A DNA stretch of 12,064 nt from Methanolinea sp. SDB (GTDB lineage: Archaea; Halobacteriota; Methanomicrobia; Methanomicrobiales; Methanospirillaceae): the NCBI GenBank assembly GCA_001412335.1, contig LKUF01000116.1, positions 1 through 12,064 of the forward strand, written 5' to 3'. The position numbers were made by a program, and so were the translations under genes. The first letter of the stretch is position 1. Each line of letters begins with the position of its first letter. This document shows, piece after piece, positions 6,257 through 12,064 of this stretch. The notes beneath the pieces are model-generated. The model had not been told where the DNA came from. It worked only from the letters and a program-made list of their open reading frames with translations, and did not search any database.

Positions 6257-6834
6257 TGAAAAGGGCCGTCTACCTGGTCTGCATCCTTCTCACGGTCTCG
6301 CTTGTCGCAGCGATGGTCGGGTGGGCGATCGCGGCCGGCGCCCTGCTCGTCCCGGTCATCGCCATCCCGCTCGCGGTCGTCGTCATCCTCGCGTGCCGCC
6401 AGCAGGTGAAGGGCGTTATGTCGGATGAGCGTGCCATGCGCATCAAGTCGAAGGCATCGCTCCGGACTATTGAGGTCCTCCTCGTACTCGGAGTGATCGG
6501 GGTGGTCGTCTTCTCGTCGTATGCCTTCTCCACCCCGCTCGCACCCACCATCTCCGGGAAGGTGACGGTGAACGACGACGGGACACGGTCGCTCTCGATG
6601 GCGATCTCCAGGGGCGGGAACACCGGCATGCCTGGGGAAGTCATCAGTTCGATTACCATAAGGAACATTGATGCCATGAACGAGACCGAGGCCGCGGCAT
6701 ATGCCGCCTTCTGGCAGGAGGGCCTGCGGCAGTACAACGAGAGTGCGATAGTCGCACGGACGATCCTGTACTGCCTCATCACCCTCATCGCAACGTTTGG
6801 GGCATTCTACCTGTATTATGCCAGGAAATACTAG
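6256..6834 (+). CDS. DUF2178-like four-helix membrane protein
   Basis: The 192-residue protein has four hydrophobic helices: about 5-24, 28-46, 72-92 and 166-187. Between helices 2 and 3 lies SDERAMRIKSKASLRTIEVLLV, the D-E-R-x-x-x-I-x-x-K-A-S signature of DUF2178 membrane proteins, which are often encoded beside a small XRE-type regulator, as here. Unusually, the segment between helices 3 and 4 (about 95-160) is long and polar, with two sequons (NET, NES), and probably lies outside the cell as a small ectodomain; typical family members are more compact. Its start overlaps the upstream stop by one base, and the HTH gene follows after 21 bases. A role as membrane sensor or anti-regulator for the HTH protein is inference. 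Confidence 0.8.
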   Translation: MKRAVYLVCILLTVSLVAAMVGWAIAAGALLVPVIAIPLAVVVILACRQQVKGVMSDERAMRIKSKASLRTIEVLLVLGVIGVVVFSSYAFSTPLAPTISGKVTVNDDGTRSLSMAISRGGNTGMPGEVISSITIRNIDAMNETEAAAYAAFWQEGLRQYNESAIVARTILYCLITLIATFGAFYLYYARKY

Positions 6835-6855
6835 AAAAACAATCGCGAAGACGTC

Positions 6856-7083
6856 ATGAAGAACAGGATACGGGTCCTTCGGGCCGAGAGAGAGATGACG
6901 CAGGAGAAGCTCGCGGAGTTGATTGGAGTGACACGAAATACCATCATATCCCTGGAGAAGGGGAAATATTACCCATCCCTGAAACTGGCATACCGGATTG
7001 TGGATGTCTTCGGGGTCGGAATCGACGACGTATTCACGTACGAAAGAGAGATAGACGGGCCCGAAGCGGGTGATGACCTGTGA
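6856..7083 (+). CDS. Small XRE/Cro-type helix-turn-helix transcriptional regulator
   Basis: The 75-residue protein is a single HTH domain: LRAEREMTQEKLAELIGVTRNTIISLEKGKYYPSLKLAYRIVDVFG covers the five helices, with the recognition helix at about 26-36 (VTRNTIISLEK). It ends with the IDDVF motif typical of the YgzD/YozG-like short regulators that accompany DUF2178 membrane proteins. There is no ligand domain, so control presumably comes through its membrane partner or through dimerisation. It lies 21 bases after that gene with a weak ribosome binding site. A plausible target is the inverted repeat at 4872-4948 (autoregulation), which is untested. Confidence 0.93.
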   Translation: MKNRIRVLRAEREMTQEKLAELIGVTRNTIISLEKGKYYPSLKLAYRIVDVFGVGIDDVFTYEREIDGPEAGDDL

Positions 7084-7165
7084 AGAGAGATGGGCTTCCC
7101 TGCCGGGTTCCCGGGATCGGGACGGCAGACAATCCTTTCTGCCCGGTCCCCCCTGACAGGTCCAC

Positions 7166-7183
7166 ATCCGGCCCGAACCGGAT
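7166..7183. repeat. Small perfect dyad ATCCGG/CCGGAT
   Basis: Six-base arms ATCCGG (7166-7171) and CCGGAT (7178-7183) with the loop CCCGAA lie in the 166-base gap between the HTH gene and the propeller gene. It could be an operator or RNA hairpin. Such dyads also arise by chance in GC-rich sequence, so it is listed with low weight. Confidence 0.3.
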
Positions 7184-7249
7184 CTTTGGCATCTCCTGTT
7201 GCAATCTCAAATCGATCTGCACCGATACCCGCTTTTGGGGTGATCCCGC

Positions 7250-9598
7250 ATGACATCCAGGAGGGAGGGTATCATACTCGCAGGCGGTGTCGTGATCGGG
7301 ATCATGATTGCCGTCGCACTCCTGGCAGGACTCCAGGTCCTCTCACCCGGGACAGGAGCGCTGCCTGTGCCGGATCTCTTCGGAAAAAGCGACGACACGT
7401 CTCTTCCCGGGGGTATCAGGGAGATCTCGTCGGTGGAGGGCGCGAGGGAGTTCATCAAAACCCACCGGGAGACTGCGACAGAGACTGCTGCTGGTGTGGT
7501 TGCGATCCAGGTGCCGGCGTCATCCCTGGCCCCGCTGGAACCCGGGACGCGATCCTGGCATTACAACGTTGATACCGCCAGTTTCAAGCCTGACGAGTAT
7601 ATCGTGAAGGTCACGGCAATCACGCACGATGTCTCCGCCGCCGCGATATTCAACATCCTCTCCGCACCCGAGGGAGGAGTGATTCCCATGCAGGGCACGC
7701 CCGGGTCTCAGTACCAACAGAGCCACGATGGTGGATTCTTCATCACGATAGACCCGGTCGGGAACCACTTTGTCGGCGAAAGGTTCGCGATCACCGGCAC
7801 CACGAATCTCCCGGCGGGCGACGACGAGATGCTCATCGAGGTTGTCTCCGCGTCCTTCGCACCGACCGCAAAAACCCAGTCAGGGGAGTTCTCGGGTGTG
7901 ACGGGAACCTTCCATGGGGGAGGCGGTAGTGGTGGAGGAGGGATGTACGCGCCTGTACCGACCATGGCACCCACGTATGCCGCGGGATACCCGGACACGC
8001 AATACGTGGCGGGACGGGAGTACTCCAGGACGAACGTCCAGGTAAAAGACGTGGACGAGGCCGACATCGTCAAGACCGACGGCACCTTCATCTATGTCGT
8101 CTCGGGCAACGCACTCCACATCGTCCGGGCCTACCCGGCTGATTCCGCCAATATCGTCTCGACGACCGGATTCTCCGGGAACCCGGTATCCCTCTACCTG
8201 TACAGCGACCGGGTCGCATTGATCTGCAGGGACTACCGCCCGCCGGAGTACTGGCGGTGCGAACCGGGTGAGCGTGTTGGTTCTCCCGGGTACAGCGAGA
8301 AGACTGTCATATATATCTTCTCTGTGAAGGACCCGTCGACTCCGACACTCGAGCGGGAGGTCGTGATCGACGGGAAATACACCGACTCCCGGTTGATCGG
8401 GGAGTGGCTCTATTTCCTCGCGTCGACCCCGGTCGACCCGGATTCTCCCGATATCGCGTTCCCCGGGATCCGTGACGGAGAGGGGGGCACGTTCACCCCT
8501 GTTGCCTACTCCGTCGAAGGGAGGGACAGGGCGTTTGCCTTCACCACGATCGGGTCGGTGAGCCTCGGGTCCGATGCCCCCGTGAGGGCCAGGACGTTCC
8601 TTGTCGGAACGGCCAGTACCATCTATGCCTCGCCGACACACCTGTATATCGGCGTCCGCTTCATGAGCGAGGAACCGCCACTTCGGCATGTCGACACAGA
8701 GGGCCGGGTTGTCAGCGGGAGCGCAACCGACCGGACCGCGATCTACTCGTTTGCGCTGAATGACGGAGCCATCCGGTTCGATTCCGCGGGCGAGGTCGCA
8801 GGCACGCTCCTCAACCAGTACGCGATGGACGAGTTCGGAGGCAACCTCAGGCTCGCGACGACCGTCACCGAATCCGGAAGCAGGGGCATGACACAATCCA
8901 GCACCGTCACCGTACTCGACAGCCGACTCGATCCGCTCGGGGCTGTCACCGGGATCGCCCCTGACGAACGGATCTATGCCACCCGATTCATGGGCGATCG
9001 GCTCTACATGGTCACGTTCCGCGAGACCGACCCGTTCTTCGTGATCGATCTCTCAAATCCTGCACAGCCGGTCCTGGCCGGGATGCTCAAGCTCCCGGGC
9101 TATTCGGACTACCTGCACCCGTACGATTCCTCGCACATCATCGGCGTGGGAAAGACCGCGTCATGGGGATCGGTCAAGCTCTCGCTCTTCGATGTATCGG
9201 ATATCGAAAATCCGGGCCTGGTCGACAGCGTTGAACTCGGCGAGGCCGGGAGCACCTCGGAAGTGCTGAACGACCAGAAGGCGTTCCTCTTTGATAAAGA
9301 GAAGGACATCCTCGTCCTGCCCCTGCACCTGACCGGCACCTACGAGGAATCGTCGATAAGGACGTCTAATTTCCTTTGGAGAAACGCCTGGGGCGGTGCA
9401 TATGTATTCTCGGTTAATCCGGACCAGGGCTTCTCGCTCAGGGGCAAGGTGAAACACTACGACGAGCAATCCCCGAACCAGGCACAGGTGATGCGTGCAC
9501 TCTACATCGAGGATACCCTGTATACCATATCAGGGAGCGCCATCTACATGAGCGATCTCGCTGACGGTGTCCGGTATGTCAATGACGTGAGGTTGTAG
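7250..9598 (+). CDS. Membrane-anchored beta-propeller surface protein (Beta_propel family) with Ig-like half-repeats
   Basis: The 782-residue protein has a basic start (MTSRREG) and a hydrophobic helix at about 8-28, so it is exported and probably anchored. After a helix-like VEGAREFIKTH segment come two stretches of the Ig-like repeat: RSWHYNVDTASFKPDEYIVKV (101-140 region) resembles the second half, and ITIDPVGNHFVGERFAITGTTNL to GVTGT (165-220) resembles the first half. A GGGGSGGGG linker (223-231) leads to the propeller, which opens with YSRTNVQVKDVDEADIVKTDG (near 258-278), the hallmark of Beta_propel (PF09826) secreted proteins, and continues with blade-like repeats to the C-terminus (ALYIEDTLYTISGSAIYMSDL). 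The start is set by GGTGAT at 7239-7244, 5 bases before the ATG. Function is unknown; members are secreted and may bind ligands or the envelope. A broken partial copy lies at 10648-10959. Confidence 0.9.
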   Translation: MTSRREGIILAGGVVIGIMIAVALLAGLQVLSPGTGALPVPDLFGKSDDTSLPGGIREISSVEGAREFIKTHRETATETAAGVVAIQVPASSLAPLEPGTRSWHYNVDTASFKPDEYIVKVTAITHDVSAAAIFNILSAPEGGVIPMQGTPGSQYQQSHDGGFFITIDPVGNHFVGERFAITGTTNLPAGDDEMLIEVVSASFAPTAKTQSGEFSGVTGTFHGGGGSGGGGMYAPVPTMAPTYAAGYPDTQYVAGREYSRTNVQVKDVDEADIVKTDGTFIYVVSGNALHIVRAYPADSANIVSTTGFSGNPVSLYLYSDRVALICRDYRPPEYWRCEPGERVGSPGYSEKTVIYIFSVKDPSTPTLEREVVIDGKYTDSRLIGEWLYFLASTPVDPDSPDIAFPGIRDGEGGTFTPVAYSVEGRDRAFAFTTIGSVSLGSDAPVRARTFLVGTASTIYASPTHLYIGVRFMSEEPPLRHVDTEGRVVSGSATDRTAIYSFALNDGAIRFDSAGEVAGTLLNQYAMDEFGGNLRLATTVTESGSRGMTQSSTVTVLDSRLDPLGAVTGIAPDERIYATRFMGDRLYMVTFRETDPFFVIDLSNPAQPVLAGMLKLPGYSDYLHPYDSSHIIGVGKTASWGSVKLSLFDVSDIENPGLVDSVELGEAGSTSEVLNDQKAFLFDKEKDILVLPLHLTGTYEESSIRTSNFLWRNAWGGAYVFSVNPDQGFSLRGKVKHYDEQSPNQAQVMRALYIEDTLYTISGSAIYMSDLADGVRYVNDVRL

Positions 9599-9610
9599 TG
9601 AGAGGGAGAC

Positions 9611-9622
9611 TCTTCTTTTTTT
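9611..9622 (+). terminator. T-rich terminator after the beta-propeller gene
   Basis: TCTTC followed by seven T residues, beginning 12 bases after the TAG of the propeller gene, is a typical archaeal U-rich termination signal. It separates the surface operon from the next gene. Confidence 0.55.
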
Positions 9623-9651
9623 AATGTTGGCAACTCTGAATTTCCTTGTGC

Positions 9652-9692
9652 TATGTTCACTATGTAATGCTTGTTCACTTTTTGTGAACATA
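9652..9692. promoter_or_regulatory. Palindromic TGTTCAC element upstream of the acetyltransferase gene
   Basis: The heptamer TGTTCAC occurs twice in direct orientation (9654-9660 and 9672-9678) and once inverted as GTGAACA (9684-9690). The second and third copies form a perfect dyad around TTTTT, and the first and third extend to a perfect 9-base pair (TATGTTCAC and GTGAACATA). It lies about 70 bases before the likely ATG at 9760. Two overlapping operator geometries, as for a dimeric repressor with an extra half-site, are the simplest reading. A transcript hairpin is the alternative. Confidence 0.5.
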
Positions 9693-9759
9693 ATGCAGGC
9701 TCTCGCTCTTCTATGTCTGATAAAAGGTTTTTGTGGAGTCAAACCACACCCACTTTTCA

Positions 9760-10539
9760 ATGGAAGATATAAAAATCATCGATCTCACCCCGGAAAACAT
9801 CGAGGATTACGGAGTCTGTGGCTATAAAGACGTGCAGAAACACGTGGAACTGAGACGAAAGATCCAGTGGTTCAAAGAGTACTACCAAAAAGGCCTGAGA
9901 ATAAAGGCGCTCGTTTCAGAAACAGGCGGATACCAGGGAATGCTCGAATACATGCCCGGAGAGTATGCCCACCGCCCCGTGGTGGCGGACGGGTACATGT
10001 TCATCCAGTGCATCTTTGTGGGGTTCAGGAATGAGTTCAAGGGAAAAGGATATGCGTCCGCCATGATCGATGCCTGCATAGAAGACGCGAAGGAAGCCCG
10101 TATGAAGGGTGTGGCCGTCGTGACGAGGAAAGGCCCCTTCATGGCAAACAGGGACATCTTCATAAAGAAGGGATTTGTTCCGGTCGACAAGGAAGAGCCG
10201 GACTTCGAGCTGCTGGCCCTGAAATTCGATCCGGATGCAAAAGATCCACGGTTCAGATCCTCGATACGCGTGAACCGGGATCGGTATCCGGAAGGGCTGA
10301 CCATATTCCGTTCGCCCCAGTGCCCCTACTCCGAGAAGAATGTCAGGGAGATCATGGAGACCGCTCGGGAAAAGTACGGGCTTTCCCCCCGGTTGATTGA
10401 GTTGGAAGATGCGGAATCCGTCCAGGATTCACCGTGTGCGTTCGGGACCTTCTGTATTGTGTACGAGGGGCGGGTCATCAGCAACCATCCGATCAGCAAC
10501 GGGCGGTTTCAAAATATCATGGAAAAGATAAAGAGATGA
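9760..10539 (+). CDS. GNAT-family N-acetyltransferase with C-terminal YoaP thioredoxin-like domain
   Basis: The 259-residue protein begins MEDIKIIDLTPENIEDYG, like YoaP-type acetyltransferases. The GNAT core spans about 45-156: FIQCIFVGFRNEFKGKGYASAMI holds the acetyl-CoA loop (G95-K-G-Y-A), followed by the NRDIFIKKGFVPV strand that ends the fold. A second domain (about 180-257) starts LTIFRSPQCPYSEKN and has a thioredoxin-like CPYS motif (Cys188); the partner Cys of a CxxC is replaced by Ser191, so it is unlikely to be a standard dithiol oxidoreductase. The substrate is unknown. The ATG at 9760 matches family starts; a GTG at 9733 in the same frame, preceded by AAAGGT, would add nine residues and cannot be excluded. 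An operator-like element lies upstream and a T8 run at 10554-10561 follows the stop. Confidence 0.85.
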   Translation: MEDIKIIDLTPENIEDYGVCGYKDVQKHVELRRKIQWFKEYYQKGLRIKALVSETGGYQGMLEYMPGEYAHRPVVADGYMFIQCIFVGFRNEFKGKGYASAMIDACIEDAKEARMKGVAVVTRKGPFMANRDIFIKKGFVPVDKEEPDFELLALKFDPDAKDPRFRSSIRVNRDRYPEGLTIFRSPQCPYSEKNVREIMETAREKYGLSPRLIELEDAESVQDSPCAFGTFCIVYEGRVISNHPISNGRFQNIMEKIKR

Positions 10540-10703
10540 AGTCCTCACGCTGATTTTTTTTCTGTGCGGCAGTCATTGTTATTACAGCAGTCCTGTTTGC
10601 CACCGGTATCCTTGAAGAGACGCCGTATGACAATTCTCCATTGTATACTCTTTTTATCGTGTATACCCGTGATTCTGATACTGCACCTGGCCCCGGGCAC
10701 ATA
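10536..10703 (+). pseudogene. Possible remnant of a signal-anchor N-terminus
   Basis: An ATG at 10536 overlaps the acetyltransferase stop (ATGA) and reads MKSSR before a TGA at 10551. The same frame is then open for 50 codons and starts with a strongly hydrophobic run, FFFCAAVIVITAVLFATGIL, followed by polar EETPYDNSP. This resembles the N-terminal anchor of an exported protein interrupted near the T8 run at 10554-10561. It overlaps, in another frame, the beginning of the propeller fragment, so both may be parts of one internally deleted gene. Weak: hydrophobic frames occur by chance, and the T8 run alone could be a terminator. Confidence 0.25.
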
Positions 10704-10959
10704 TGAGGAATCGGCGGTCATGGGATATAACATCCTTTGGAGAAACGTCTAGGGCGGTGCATACGTCTTCTCGGTCGACCCTGACCGGGGATTCTCGCTC
10801 AGGGGCAGGGTGAAACACTACGACGAGCATTCAGGAGACCGGGCACAGGCGAAACGGTCGCTCTACATCGAGGATACCCTGTATACGATATTGCCGAGGG
10901 CGATCTACATGAGTGATCTCGGGGACAGCGTAAGCTGTGTGAAGGACTTGAGGTTATAG
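10648..10959 (+). pseudogene. Broken partial copy of the beta-propeller gene C-terminus
   Basis: The frame beginning about LFLSCIPVILILHLAPGTYEES matches the final ~100 residues of the 782-residue protein encoded at 7250-9598, through RGFSLRGRVKHYDE, LYIEDTLYTI and YMSDL to the shared end LRL-stop. By hand alignment about 63 of 91 residues from LHL onward are identical. The codon matching a Trp in the intact gene (LWRNAWGGAY) is TAG at 10750-10752 (LWRNV-stop-GGAY), and the rest of the gene, including the propeller core, is absent upstream. There is no plausible start. It is therefore a degenerate fragment of a former tandem paralogue, or of an acquired homologue, rather than a working gene. 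The retained frame after the stop suggests decay is fairly recent. Confidence 0.85.
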
Positions 10960-11070
10960 TGAACGGGGTGGGCTCTAGACTCACGGAATCACATAGGAGG
11001 AAAGACCGGAGCCGCGGGAAAAACGGGTTTAGAAGAGCAGGGTCATTGAGTTGATGAGCGTGACACCGCA

Positions 11071-11853
11071 TTAACCCTGTTTTCTTTTTTGTTTCAACCG
11101 TTCCCGGATATAAATGATTTTTCCCGCCTGATCCTTTGATTGTCGTTCGTCTATCTCAAACAGGTTCAGAGAGCGTATGAGGTCGAAGAATTTTTTAAAT
11201 CCATAATTTCGTGAGTCAAATTCAGGGCTTTTCTTTTGGATGTTCTGCCCGACCAGCCCGAGTTCGGCCCAGCCTTGTTCATCCGATGAATCCTCGACAC
11301 TGTTTTTTAATAATTTGAGGAATTTTTGATCATTTTTCACGTCTTTGAAAACAGAAACTTCCTTGTTAACAGGAGCGGCAGTCCCAACAGGTTCGGTTGG
11401 CCGCAGGATTTCCGTATATATGAATTTGTCACAGGCATCAACGAATGCCATTGGTGTCTTCTCCTCCCCAAATCCATATACTATCAGGCCGGATTCCCTG
11501 ATTCGCGAGGCAAGACGGGTGAAATCGCTGTCACTTGACACCAGACAGAAGCCATCCAGATTTCCCGCGTGGAGCAGGTCCATCGCGTCTATAATCATTG
11601 CACTGTCTGTCGCATTTTTTTTCGTCGTGTAGTTGAACTGCTGGATAGGGATGATTGAATTTGAGAGGAGGACGTCTTTCCATCCCTGCAGATGAGGCGT
11701 AGTCCAGTTGCCGTAGATTCTCTTCACCGACGCCACGCCATATTTGGCTACTTCGTCAAGCAGATTTTTAATGATACTTGCCTGCGCATTATCCGCATCA
11801 ATTAACACAGCCAGTTTTTTCTGACGTTCGATCGGTGGCAACGTGTATTCCAT
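11071..11853 (-). CDS. NYN-domain putative endoribonuclease with OST-HTH/LOTUS-like C-terminus
   Basis: The 260-residue protein carries a PIN-like NYN nuclease domain in residues 12-155: LAVLIDADNA (Asp19, Asp21, Asn22), KKNATDSAMIIDAMDLL (Asp83) and LVSSDSDFTRLA (Asp108, Asp110) are the acidic metal-site motifs, followed by the VYGFGEEKTP strand. After a Pro/Val-rich linker a second domain (about 173-250) with KFLKLLKNSVED, GWAELGLVGQNIQK and YGFKKFFDLIRSL matches OST-HTH/LOTUS, which binds RNA in many proteins. The pair is the LabA-like architecture found widely in bacteria and archaea; its targets are unknown. The gene has visibly lower GC and more AAA/TTT codons than its neighbours, lies alone next to decayed genes, and may be acquired. 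No ribosome binding site precedes the ATG. Confidence 0.92.
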   Translation of the reverse strand: MEYTLPPIERQKKLAVLIDADNAQASIIKNLLDEVAKYGVASVKRIYGNWTTPHLQGWKDVLLSNSIIPIQQFNYTTKKNATDSAMIIDAMDLLHAGNLDGFCLVSSDSDFTRLASRIRESGLIVYGFGEEKTPMAFVDACDKFIYTEILRPTEPVGTAAPVNKEVSVFKDVKNDQKFLKLLKNSVEDSSDEQGWAELGLVGQNIQKKSPEFDSRNYGFKKFFDLIRSLNLFEIDERQSKDQAGKIIYIRERLKQKRKQG

Positions 11854-11876
11854 CGATTCAACATACGTTTCAGAGA

Positions 11877-11882
11877 ATTTAA
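11877..11882 (-). promoter_or_regulatory. TATA-box candidate for the NYN gene
   Basis: On the minus strand TTAAAT lies 23 bases before the ATG at 11853. With the normal archaeal spacing the transcript would begin at or next to the ATG, giving a leaderless message. That fits the absence of a ribosome binding site. Short and weak match. Confidence 0.3.
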
Positions 11883-11928
11883 TCTTGAGTGTTGATCAAG
11901 AGTGATGTATCGGGATCCCAGGGCCACT

Positions 11929-12064
11929 ATGAAAGGGGATGAACGCACCGGCAGGGAAGTGGATGCTATTCGTATGACCTGTTACCCGGGGACGTGTACT
12001 GCGACGGATGCCTCGAGCCGGACGAGAACAACCCCCGTCGACCGGGAACCGAACGGTGTCCCAT
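11929..12064 (+). pseudogene. Frameshifted cysteine-motif fragment resembling DUF3795, running off the window
   Basis: One frame reads ATMKGDERTGREV from about 11923; another, from 11973 to the edge, reads YDLLPGDVYCDGCLEPDE and later TERCP. Together they resemble the middle and C-terminal half of DUF3795 zinc-binding-like proteins, which have an 'AT..DDE....VA..W', then 'DLKPEDVNCDGC' and a second Cys cluster. The two parts are in different frames, with GKW readable in the third, so at least one indel lies near 11960-11973. The N-terminal CG.DC motif of the family is not visible. It may be a broken gene, or a real gene whose start lies further right in a form I misread. The family assignment is tentative. 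Confidence 0.35.

Noticed and set aside
6133..7167. Open frame of 344 codons on the minus strand opposite the DUF2178-like and HTH genes
   Set aside because: Its protein is rich in Arg, Asp, His and Pro without family features, and it lies opposite two recognisable genes. It is an antisense shadow of GC-rich coding sequence.
7880..8896. Open frame of 338 codons on the minus strand inside the propeller gene
   Set aside because: Same low-complexity Arg/Asp/Gly/Pro composition and fully opposite the Beta_propel core; no start signal of its own.
10750..10752. TAG read as pyrrolysine in the propeller copy
   Set aside because: The intact copy has Trp here, the fragment lacks a start and most of the gene, and pyrrolysine coding is known from Methanosarcina-type and Methanomassiliicoccales methanogens rather than Methanomicrobiales. 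Simple decay explains it.
1..12064. CRISPR array, tRNA, rRNA, insertion sequence
   Set aside because: No regularly spaced direct repeats, cloverleaf-like sequences, rRNA landmarks, transposase motifs or terminal inverted repeats with target duplications were seen on reading either strand.

Overview
The window looks like chromosomal DNA from a methanogenic archaeon, most plausibly of the order Methanomicrobiales. Evidence: two coenzyme F420 biosynthesis genes (cofG, cofC), a stand-alone PurS/PurQ pair of archaeal type, a single-domain ferredoxin:thioredoxin reductase-like protein, TATA-type promoters with T-rich stops, GGTGAT/GGAGG ribosome binding sites, and Ser/Thr/Gly-rich, sequon-rich surface proteins with an Ig-like repeat of the kind common in that order. 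The genus cannot be fixed from the sequence alone.

Left part (1-4640), core metabolism. The 3' end of an AarF/UbiB-like membrane kinase gene (+) converges on a tight minus-strand operon read as cofG > purC > purS > purQ > FTR-like disulfide reductase. cofG/purC and purS/purQ share ATGA stop/start overlaps. This couples the first step of F420 chromophore synthesis to three purine genes and a ferredoxin-dependent disulfide reductase. cofC (F420 side-chain activation) diverges from cofG across about 105 bases. A BCP/AhpE-like peroxiredoxin follows.

Middle part (4640-9600), a cell-surface module with its own regulator. After about 360 bases holding a strong hairpin, a TATA box, a 10-base inverted repeat around the TATA box and a 20-codon leader reading frame, four + strand genes follow: a membrane-anchored protein with three Ig-like repeats, a four-helix DUF2178-like membrane protein, a small XRE/Cro-type HTH regulator, and a 782-residue anchored beta-propeller protein (Beta_propel family). 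The propeller protein carries two halves of the same Ig-like repeat, but in swapped order. Shared domains and close packing suggest the proteins act together at the envelope and that the DUF2178/HTH pair controls them (inference).

Right part (9600-12064), accessory and decaying sequence. A GNAT acetyltransferase fused to a YoaP thioredoxin-like domain lies behind a palindromic TGTTCAC operator-like element. It is followed by a degenerate copy of the last ~100 codons of the beta-propeller gene, broken by an in-frame TAG. Next comes a minus-strand NYN-domain putative RNase with a C-terminal OST-HTH/LOTUS-like domain. The right edge holds a frameshifted, cysteine-containing fragment resembling DUF3795. 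No tRNA, rRNA, CRISPR array or complete insertion sequence was seen.
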